Origin: Saccharomonospora saliphila YIM 90502 | GTDB taxonomy: Bacteria > Actinomycetota > Actinomycetes > Mycobacteriales > Pseudonocardiaceae | Assembly (NCBI RefSeq): GCF_000383795.1 | Contig: NZ_KB912728.1 | Coordinates: 120,326-179,678 of the forward strand | Direction: 5' to 3' | DNA length: 59,353 nt | Part shown: piece after piece, positions 1 through 7,700 of the stretch | How the letters are laid out: the number at the start of each line of letters is the position of its first letter | Position numbering within the stretch: position 1 is the stretch's first letter | Made by a program: the position numbers and the translations under genes | The notes under the pieces: model-generated | Database searches by the model: none | What the model saw: only the letters and a program-made list of their open reading frames with translations | What the model was told of the DNA's origin: nothing

Positions 1-154
1 CCCCCACCAAGGGACCCCGTCTCGGCGGATCGCCCGCGCACGAGCGGCTGATGTTGGCCAACCTGGCGACGTCGTTGTTCGAGCACGGCAAGATCACGAC
101 GACCGAGGCCAAGGCGAAGCGCGTGCGCCCGCTCGCCGAGAAGCTGATCACCAA
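1..154 (+). pseudogene. rplQ: 5' fragment of ribosomal protein L17 gene
   Basis: Reading from base 3 gives the conserved L17 N-terminus ([16 protein letters not shown], then [20 protein letters not shown] and RPLAEKLIT). L17 is a core protein of the 50S subunit, normally about 120-200 residues in actinomycetes. Here the match stops abruptly after about residue 52, near base 154. The following codons no longer resemble L17, and the frame runs to a stop at 270-272. The window starts a few codons inside the gene, so the ATG is not visible. L17 is essential, so an intact copy should exist elsewhere, which makes this a truncated duplicate or a rearrangement or assembly junction. Confidence 0.8.
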
Positions 155-172
155 TGGCGTTGGTCGCGGTGC

Positions 173-325
173 ATGCCTGGACTGCCACGGAGCCAACGTG
201 CGGGCTGTCTCGCCGGATGGTGTCAGCGGCTGGAAGGCCGTTACGGTGACGTCTTCACCGCACCGGACGTGAGTGGTGCTGATCTTGTCCAGGTCGCTGA
301 ACGCCTACTTCAGTACGCCGGCTGA
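173..325 (+). pseudogene. left part of an interrupted hypothetical gene
   Basis: After the L17 breakpoint a different frame, open from at least 173 to a TGA at 323-325, reads like coding sequence and ends in an amphipathic helical stretch (SGADLVQVAERLLQYAG). An IS5-like element begins at the next base. The first open frame beyond that element (LTPDTVVRIAQ...) would continue this helix naturally, so I infer that the IS interrupted one gene. The product is not recognised. The flanks do not show a clean target duplication, so the join is uncertain. Confidence 0.3.
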
Positions 326-1169
326 GAGCCCCTAACACATTGATGATCTTGGTTTGAGATGGTCTTGGTGTGGGTGCGCCGTGGGTGGTGTCGGATGAGT
401 TGTGGTCGCGGGTCGAGCCGGTGTTGCCGGTGCGTCCGGCGGGCAGGACGGGCCGAAGCCGTTGCCGGATCGGCAGGTGTTGCAGGGCATCTTGTTCGTG
501 CTCTACACCGGGATCGGGTGGGAGGACCTGCCGCAGGAGCTGGGCTTCGGCTCGGGCATGACGTGTTGGCGGCGGTTGCGGGACTGGCAGGAGGCGGGGT
601 GTTCGACCGGTTGCACGAGGTGTTGCTGGCGGAGCTGAACGCGGCCGCGGCCATCGACTGGTCCCGGGCGTGTGTGGATGCTTCGCACGTGCGCGCGAAA
701 AGGGGGCCGGACACGGGGCCGGAGCCCGGTCGACCGGGCCAAGACCGGCTCCAAGCACCATGTGATCTGCGACGGCGGGGCATCCCCCTCGCCGTGCGGC
801 TCACCGGCGGCAACCGCAACGACATCACCCAGCTTCTGCCGCTGGTCGGGGCCATCCCACCGGTACGGGGACGGCGAGGCAGGCCCGCCGCAAACCTGAC
901 GTGCTCGTGGCCGACCGGGCTACGACCACGACACCTACCGCGATGCGCTGCGGCGGCGAGGGATCCGCCCGTTGATCAGCCGCCGCGGCACCCGCGACAA
1001 CGTCCAGGCAGCACGGTGGGTCGTCGAACAGACCCTCGCCCTGCTGCACCAGTTCCGCCGCCTGGCCACCCGGTGGGAACGCCGCACCGACATCCACCAC
1101 GGCCTCCTCACCCTCGCCACCAGCATCATCTGCTGGCGCCGACTCCCCAACCGAATACGTTAGGAGCTC
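326..1169 (+). mobile_element. IS5-like insertion sequence, degenerate
   Basis: The element is bounded by imperfect 12-bp inverted repeats: GAGCCCCTAACA at 326-337 and CGTTAGGAGCTC at 1158-1169, whose reverse complement is GAGCTCCTAACG. It holds one frameshifted DDE transposase. The flanking bases (TGA left, TAA right) do not form a perfect target duplication, suggesting later mutation or recombination. Its ends differ from those of the two other 1-kb IS copies in the window, so it is a separate element. Confidence 0.7.
359..1162 (+). pseudogene. IS5-family transposase, multiple frameshifts
   Basis: Pieces of one DDE transposase can be assembled only by switching frames at least three times. 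They are the N-terminal VSDELWSRVEPVLP segment (about 385-430), GILFVLYTGIGWEDLPQELG (about 488-548), the first-Asp region CVDASHVRAKRG (about 670-710), the KTGSKHHVICD segment (about 745-775), ADRGYDHDTYR (second-Asp region, about 910-945), and a C-terminal block with QTLALLHQFRRLATRWERR ending near 1162. The order matches small IS5-family transposases of about 270 residues. The frameshifts mean no functional product, unless some are sequencing errors. Confidence 0.75.
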
Positions 1170-1453
1170 TAACGCCAGACACAGTGGTGCGGATAGCACA
1201 GGCCGCACCGTCGGACCGCAATCTTCTGCTGCGTCTCCTACACACCGCAGCACCCGCTGCGGCAACACAACACATCGTTGACGTCTTCGTCGCCCTCGGT
1301 CCCCCATACAACAATGTCGACCACTCGGGAGCGGAGTTCAACGTCGACTACGACGGCCTTCATGAAGCTCTCCTCACCAGACTGCAAAATGAGGACATCT
1401 GCACCTTCAAGAAGAAACGAGGCAAGAACCTTTACTCAGTAAACACAACCTGA
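1170..1453 (+). pseudogene. right part of an interrupted hypothetical gene
   Basis: The frame entering from the IS stays open to TGA at 1451-1453 and has protein-like composition: a helical part (RNLLLRLLHTAAP), a valine-rich part (IVDVFVALGPP) and a basic tail (CTFKKKRGKNLYSVNTT). No start codon of its own is visible, which fits a 3' gene fragment whose 5' part lies before the IS. The family is not recognised. The sequence from 1454 to 1586 shows only short frames and nothing I can name. Confidence 0.35.
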
Positions 1454-1586
1454 CATATGGGCGCTTCCCACCCGGCAACGATCAGCACCCGATCAACGAG
1501 AGGGCGCGACGTCGAACGCGAAGGCCACCGGGCGACCAAACTCGACGGCGCGGCCCATGTTGATCAACATGTCACCCGCTTAGTTT

Positions 1587-1787
1587 CTACGTGATTCTCA
1601 GTCGATTCTCGCTGAACCGCGCTCCGTCTTGATAAAGGCCCATTGTGGCTCCGCTGGTGGCCAGAAAGCCGGCGAGCTCTATGACTCGTAGGCCCCGGCT
1701 TCGGGCAGCACAGCGGAACGCTTGGATTAACTTAGTCTCGAAGGCATCGACTGCCTGCTCGGTCGGTGGTTCGGGCTTCCTGGTCAT
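1587..1787 (-). CDS. small hypothetical protein, 66 aa
   Basis: This short frame begins 22 bases after the methyltransferase stop and runs in the same direction, so it may be the last gene of that operon. A purine-rich GAGAACAG lies just before the ATG, a weak ribosome binding site. The product is charged at its N-terminus (MTRKPEPPTEQAVDAFETKL) and then predicted helical, with no membrane segment or cysteine motif. I do not recognise the family. It could be a real small protein or a fragment left by decay of the lanthipeptide locus. Confidence 0.4.
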   Translation of the reverse strand: MTRKPEPPTEQAVDAFETKLIQAFRCAARSRGLRVIELAGFLATSGATMGLYQDGARFSENRLRIT

Positions 1788-1809
1788 CGTCTGTTCTCTG
1801 CTGGGCTGG

Positions 1810-3040
1810 TCAGTCGGTTCTGTAGGTGAGGACGAGCCTGCTGTGGGTCTTGTCGATCACTGGTCCGGGCAGTTCGCTGTCTGGGGTGTCGGCGGGGTAG
1901 GTGATGAGGGTGGGTTTGTGTTCGTCGCGGTGCATCGACCAGGCGCGGGTCTCGTCACAGAAATGGCGGGCGAGTTCGGCACCGGCGGGGCCGTGCCCGG
2001 TGGCGCCCAGTTCCCACCGGGTGGTTTCGCCGCCGTCGCGGCGGCGGGAGGTGAGGTAGGCCAGCGATCTGCCTTCCACCAGCGCGGGTGCGCGGCCGGG
2101 TGAGATTGGGTCGCAGAGCGCGGGTTTGGTGCCGGCGGGGACGTTGAGGCGGCACACGCGCGGATCGGTGGCGGTCAGTCGCAGCCATACCCCGTCGTGG
2201 GGTTCGTCGCCCGCGATGGTGACGTCGGACCATGCGGTGCTGCGGGGCCGATTGAGTACTCCGTGCAAGACATCGAGGTCGAAGGGCTGGTCGCGGTCCC
2301 AATGCAGCCGAATGGTCTCGTCGTCGGTGATCGGCGCGGACAGTTCGCCTTCGTCGTCGCTGACAAGGTAAACGAAGCCGCATAGTTCGATCGAGTCGGC
2401 AACCAGGCGCCCGTCTCGGTAGGTGAACGCGACCGAGCGAGCCTGACCACGCCACCGCAGTGGCAGCACCACGCGGGCGTCGGGAGCGAGCTGCCGCCAC
2501 CAGGCCCGAGGGATGTTCCACGGGGACATGGTGGCGATGAGCCGGTCGTAGGGGGCGTGCTCGGGGACACCGAGCGCGCCGTCGCCGGTGACCACGTGCA
2601 TATCGGTGTGGCCCGCGGCGGCCAGGTTGCGGCTGGCTTGGGCGGTGACGTCAGGGTCGATATCGATAGTGACGACATTGGTGTCCTCGCCGGTCAGGTG
2701 GGCGAGCAGACAGGCGTTGTAGCCGGTCCCGGCGCCGATCTCGAGGATCTTGTTGCCGGGTTCCACGACGAGCTGATCAAGCATCATTGCCACGACGTGC
2801 GGCGCAGAGGCACAGGACAGCGAGGTGCCGTCGGAGAAGCGGTGGGTGATCACTGCCTGCCACGGGTTGTACGCGGCGTCCAGATCGGTCTCGGGCACGA
2901 ACTCGTGCCGTGGCACCTCACGCAGCACCCGTGCCCCGTGCCACGTCGGGACGCTTTGCATAGCCCTTGGCCTGGACCTTGGCGAGCATGGTCTCGCGCC
3001 GGGCCTCGGGTGAGCTGGCGGCGGTATCGGTGGTGTTCAT
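1810..3040 (-). pseudogene. FxLD-system type methyltransferase, frameshifted
   Basis: This is a protein-L-isoaspartate methyltransferase-like enzyme of the kind found beside LanC genes in FxLD lanthipeptide clusters. The SAM motif is EIGAGTGYNACLLAHLTG, preceded by VPRHEFVPE and followed by PCMT-like DRLIATMSPWNIP. The C-terminal extension is typical of this group. The natural start is ATG at 3038-3040, preceded by AAAGGAAC and 9 bases after the LanC stop. That frame reads MNTTDTAASSPEARRETMLA and on into PDVAR, then hits a stop because of a tandem 7-bp duplication at 2928-2941. Removing one copy restores a 407-residue protein. The frame after the duplication is intact to 1810. An internal ATG at 2961 could allow a shortened 383-residue product. 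Confidence 0.72.
2928..2941. repeat. 7-bp tandem duplication causing frameshift
   Basis: The plus strand reads CCCGTGC twice in a row. On the coding (minus) strand GCACGGG is doubled. With one copy the codons read V-A-R-V-L-R-E-V, the continuous methyltransferase sequence; with two copies the frame shifts by one. This is a typical replication-slippage product. Confidence 0.85.
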
Positions 3041-3049
3041 CGGTTCCTT

Positions 3050-4048
3050 TCAATCGTTGAGCAGCAGGCAGGTGTCCCACTGTGTGATCGGTGGTGTGTT
3101 CGTGCGGGCGACGCGCTGGGCCAGCATGACACCCGTGGCGCCAGTGAGCGGTCCACACTCGCTCGGGGGCTGGCGTGCCAGGTGGGCGTTGAGGCCGCCG
3201 CGCAGGCGGGGGAGCGTGGCGGCGAGCTGGTCATTGTGGCGGCTGGCGCGCCAGGCAGTGTGCACAACTCCGGCCCAGCCACGGCACAGCGACACGTCAC
3301 TGAGCTGGGCGAGCTGCTGCTCGTCGGTCAGGCACCAGGCCAGGATGTTCTCGGCGAGTCGCTGCCGGGGGCGGTCGCCGAGTGCGAGGCCGGCGACTTG
3401 TTGCGCGCGAGCGATGCCGGGAGTGCCGTAGCACCAGCTTGGCCGCGCCGGGCCAGGCTGGTGCACGGCGCCGCGTGCGTGGTCGGCATGGCCGATGACT
3501 TCGGGCCACCACGCCTTCGGTGGCACGCCACAGCGCCAGCGGTCCAGCCACTGGCAGATGCGGTCGATAGCCGCGGCCTGCCCGGACACGACGAGGCCGC
3601 GGCGCAACGCCAGCGACAGCAGTGTCAACGGCCCCGCGATGCCGTGCGCCATGCCCAGGTTGCCATGCCCATCCCGCCAGGCGGGGCCAGAACCGGTGGG
3701 GCCGTGGGCCGCCCACCAGCCAGGTTGCCCGTCGGGGTGGGGCTGGGTCAGGCACACCAGGTAGCGCAGCGCTTCACATAATGCGTCGTCGGTGGTACTA
3801 CGGTGCAGCAGGTAGACACCCAGCCCGGTTAGGCCGCCGATGAGGTCGAACTCGCGTTTGTCGGCCAGCTCGCCGCGGGCCATGCGCTGGTGGGCGGTCT
3901 CCAGCCGGGACCGGGTGATCTTCTCGACGTGCTCATCGAGCACAGCCAGTGCCCGGCGCTGGCCGGTGGCGGCGAGAGTGAACGCGATCGCAGGCGCGCC
4001 CTCGAACAAACTCGCTTCCTCGGGGTGAGCCATCAACGGCTCGGCCAC
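3050..4048 (-). CDS. LanC-like lanthionine synthetase, N-terminally truncated, zinc ligand lost
   Basis: LanC cyclases are zinc enzymes that add cysteine thiols to dehydroamino acids in lanthipeptide precursors. Visible family motifs are GMAHGIAGPL, WCYGTPGIARA (first zinc Cys) and LCRGWAGV, followed by LTGATGV. In active LanC the second motif is C-H-G, with Cys and His both binding zinc; here the His codon is CGT (Arg), one transition from CAT. The product is 332 residues from GTG at 4046-4048, against about 400 or more usually. The family's N-terminal block is missing, although the frame stays open upstream into unrelated sequence. It is cotranscribed with the broken methyltransferase. No precursor peptide or LanB dehydratase is visible. 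It is probably a decaying, inactive gene. Confidence 0.7.
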   Translation of the reverse strand: MAEPLMAHPEEASLFEGAPAIAFTLAATGQRRALAVLDEHVEKITRSRLETAHQRMARGELADKREFDLIGGLTGLGVYLLHRSTTDDALCEALRYLVCLTQPHPDGQPGWWAAHGPTGSGPAWRDGHGNLGMAHGIAGPLTLLSLALRRGLVVSGQAAAIDRICQWLDRWRCGVPPKAWWPEVIGHADHARGAVHQPGPARPSWCYGTPGIARAQQVAGLALGDRPRQRLAENILAWCLTDEQQLAQLSDVSLCRGWAGVVHTAWRASRHNDQLAATLPRLRGGLNAHLARQPPSECGPLTGATGVMLAQRVARTNTPPITQWDTCLLLND

Positions 4049-4094
4049 CAGGTCAGGAGCGCGGCTGTGTCCACCGGTTAGCTGGCTGCGGTGA

Positions 4095-4300
4095 CGTCGG
4101 TTCCGGGGTCGGACTGCTTTCTTCGATGAGGTACGTATCGACGTCCGCTAGCGCAGTGACGGTGAGCTGAGTTGTCGGGTCTTTCCGCCCCTTGCGGTGC
4201 ACAGTCAGCACGTCTTTCGGTCAGTCCGGTCGATCGAGCGGTGTGTGAGGTCGCGCAGGTCCGCGGCGCGCACCCCGGTTTACACCACAGTGCTCGACCA
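4095..4300 (-). pseudogene. possible tyrosine-recombinase remnant
   Basis: Read on the minus strand, the sequence gives a stretch resembling the conserved TG-(L/V)-R...DL...L region (TGVRAADLRDLTHRSIDRTD), followed after an in-frame stop by LTVHRKGRKDPTTQ and ALADVDTYLIEE. This layout resembles the segment of phage-type integrases between the catalytic Arg and the beta hairpin (TGLRxSEL ... GKGxKxR). Stops and frame changes show it is not functional. The match is short, so the call is tentative. From 4301 to 4707 I see no further credible coding sequence on either strand. Confidence 0.3.
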
Positions 4301-4719
4301 ACTCGCGAACCGCCGATTCAACACCTCCACTGTCACCGTGTGGGAGATCGACGGGTTCCAGGGGTAGACCTGGGTGCGGGTCTTGCGCTCGTCGGCGGGC
4401 AGCTTGTCATGTCCTGGGCGCGATGTCTTGGCCAGGGGCGGTAATCACTCCCGCCTCGACAGATCCGAGGGGTACGGGGACTGAGCTTCGGCTGACGTCG
4501 GTGCAGGCTCAGCTGAGGTTCACGGCCGACGTCCTGACTTGTTGGTGGATGTGTTGATCGGGTCGAAGCGCTGGTCATGTGGAGCGGGGCCTGCTCGACA
4601 CAGGCGCAGGCGCAGGCCACGTGAACAGGATCACCGGTAGAGTTACACAGGATTCATGCGAAAGTTGCGGTGCCGCTCGCGCACCGCCGACTGCTGACTG
4701 CGATGAGGTGCGAGGCGCG

Positions 4720-7700
4720 TTGACTGAGACCACGACGGTGCATGACGTACTCCAAGCGATCCGCGAGAGCTCCACCGTCAACCGGGACCGGGGGACTCGT
4801 TTCGAGGAACTCATGGTCCAGTACCTGAGCACCGACCCGCAGTGGAGCGAGCAGTTCAGCCGCGTGTGGATGTGGGCTGACTGGCCGGGCGCGGAACACG
4901 ACAAGCGGGACACCGGCATCGACCTGGTAGCCCAGGACCGGCGGACTGGTGAATTTTGCGCGATCCAATGCAAGTTTTATGATCCAGATCACACAGTGCG
5001 TAAGGAGGACATCGACTCCTTCTTCACGGCCTCCGGTAAAGGCGACTTCGCCCGCCGGATGATCATCTCGACGACGGACAAGTGGAGCGTCCATGCTGAG
5101 TCAGCGCTAACCGACCAGCAGATTCCGGTTACGCGCGTCGGTCTGGCCGAGATTGCCTTCAGCCCGGTTCAGTGGCATGTGCCTGCGCCCGGAGCTCGAT
5201 CCGAGATCGGGATGACCTTGCGAGCTCGCAAGCAGCCCCTTCCGCATCAGCGTGCAGCGATCGATGAGGTGTTCGCTGGCTTCGCCAAGCATGATCGTGG
5301 CAAGCTCATCATGGCCTGCGGTACCGGCAAGACGTTCACCAGCCTGAAGATCGCGGAACGGCTGCACCGTGAACGCGCTGAGGCAGGCGACGGTGAGCAG
5401 ACCACCGCATTGTTTCTTGTGCCTTCTATCGCTTTGCTCTCGCAGGCTCTGCGTGAGTGGTCTTATGAGGCTGAAGTTGAGATCCGGTCATTTGCCGTGT
5501 GCTCGGACGCTCAGGTCAGCAAGCAGAAGGCACAGGGCGACGACAAGGACATGGCCACTCACGAACTGGCACTTCCTGCCACGACCGACCCGGACCGGTT
5601 GGTCACGCAGATCGCCAGGGTCGAAGCCATGCCGGGGCTGACGGTGGTGTTCTCGACCTACCAGTCGATCGCGACCGTTGCTGCGGCCCAGAAGAAGGGC
5701 TTGCCCCGCTTCGACCTTGTTCTGTGCGACGAGGCCCACCGAACCACCGGCGTCACCCTGTCCGGCCACGACGAGTCCACGTTCGTCCGCGTGCACGACA
5801 ACAACTTCATCAGTGCGGACCGGCGCCTATACATGACCGCGACCCCCCGTGTGTACAGCGACGACACCAAGCAGGAAGCCAAGGGTGCGGCCGCGGCGGT
5901 CGCCTCGATGGACGACGAGACCACGTACGGCCCCGAGTTCCACCGGCTCGGCTTCGGCAAGGCCGTGCAGAAGGGCCTGCTCACCGATTACAAGGTCCTC
6001 ATTCTCACCGTGGACGAGGGTGTAGTCGCCAAAACCCTCCAACAAGGTTTCACCGGCGGGGATTCCGAACTCAACCTCGACGACGCCGCGAAAATCATCG
6101 GCTGCTGGAACGCGCTGGCCAAGCGCACCGGCACCTTTGCAGATGGCTCCGGTTTCAGCGAGGATGAAACCACGATGAAGCGAGCTGTCGCCTTCGCTCG
6201 GTCGATCGCCGATTCCAAGACAATCACGGAACGCTTCAACGAGGTCGTCGACGCCTACGACGACGCCGACGACGAGGTGCTGCACTGCGAGGTCGACCAC
6301 GTCGACGGCACCTTCAACGCCCTTCAACGCAACCGGCTCCTCGACTGGCTCAAGCAGGACCCCGGCCCGGCCAACGCCCGCATCCTGTCCAACGCACGCT
6401 GCCTGTCCGAAGGCGTGGACGTGCCAAGCTTGGACGCGGTGCTGTTCCTGCACCCGCGCAACTCCGTGGTGGACGTGGTCCAGTCGGTCGGCCGCGTGAT
6501 GCGCGTCGCACCAGGCAAGAACTACGGCTACATCATCCTGCCCGTCGCGATCCCCGCCGGGACGCCTCCGGAAAAGGCGCTCGCCGACAATCGGCGTTTT
6601 AAGACCGTGTGGCAGGTCCTGCAGGCGCTACGCGCCCACGATGACCGCTTTAACGCGACCGTCAACCAGATCGAGCTGAACAAGAAGAAGCCCGAAACGA
6701 TCGGCATCGGGCACGTCGGCGCGGGCGACGAGTCGGTCGGTGACAAGGACGGTTCCAGCACTGACGACAGCGCCAAGGCCGCCAAGGAGCGGGAAGCCCA
6801 AAGTGCCCAGCATGTCCAGCAAGCTCTGTTCTCCATCAGCGATTGGCGAGACACCATCTACGCCCGCATCGTCGACAAGGTCGGCGAGCGCCACTACTGG
6901 GAGGACTGGGCCAAAGATATCGCCCAGATCGCCGACCGCCACGTTACCCGCATCAAGGCCGCGCTCGCTCTACCCGACAAGCGGCCCGCGTTCGAGGAAT
7001 TCGTGGGCGAGCTGCGGGCGACCCTCAACCCCGGCGTGACCGATGACGATGCCGTCGACATGCTCGCGCAGCACATCATCACCAAGCCGGTCTTCGAAGC
7101 GCTATTCAAAGACTATGCCTTCACCGAGCACAACCCGGTCTCCAAGGCGATGCAACGCATGCTCGATGTCCTCGACGACCAGGGCCTTGACGCCGAAACC
7201 AAGACCCTGGAAGACTTCTACCACTCGGTCCGCGTCCGCGCCGAAGGCATCGACAACCACGAGGGCCGCCAACGCGTCATCGTCGAGCTGTACGACAAGT
7301 TCTTCAAGACAGCCCTGCCCAAGACCGCCGACGCACTCGGTATTGTCTACACACCGATCGAGGTTGTCGACTTCATTCTCCGCGCCACCGAACAGGCCCT
7401 AGTCAAACACCTCGGCAAGTCCTTGTCCGATGAAGGCGTGCAAATTATCGACCCCTTCGTCGGCACTGGAACGTTCCCTGTGCGGCTGCTCCAGTCCGGT
7501 CTCATCAAGCCGGATGACCTGCTGCGCAAGTACACCCACGAACTGCACGCCAACGAGATCGTGCTGCTCGCTTACTACATCGCCGCAGTCAACATCGAGG
7601 CCGCCTTCAGCGACCTCACGGGCGGCGGGTACCGGCCGTTTGAGGGCATCGTCCTGACCGACACGTTCCAACTCGCGGAGGGCGTCGAATCGCAGATCAC

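Noticed and set aside
4172-4444. Plus-strand 90-codon frame between LanC and the Type ISP gene
   Set aside because: No ribosome binding site and non-protein-like composition. The minus strand of the same DNA gives better recombinase-like text.
3050-4620. Search for an FxLD-type precursor peptide next to LanC
   Set aside because: I read both strands from 1,454 to 4,720 for a short gene with a leader and a Cys/Ser/Thr-rich core and found none with a start and ribosome binding site.
4579-4719. Upstream extension of the Type ISP protein from ATG 4579
   Set aside because: The first 47 codons (MERGLLDTGAGAGHVNRITG and on) do not resemble the family, which begins near the TTVHDVLQAIR text. No ribosome binding site precedes 4579.
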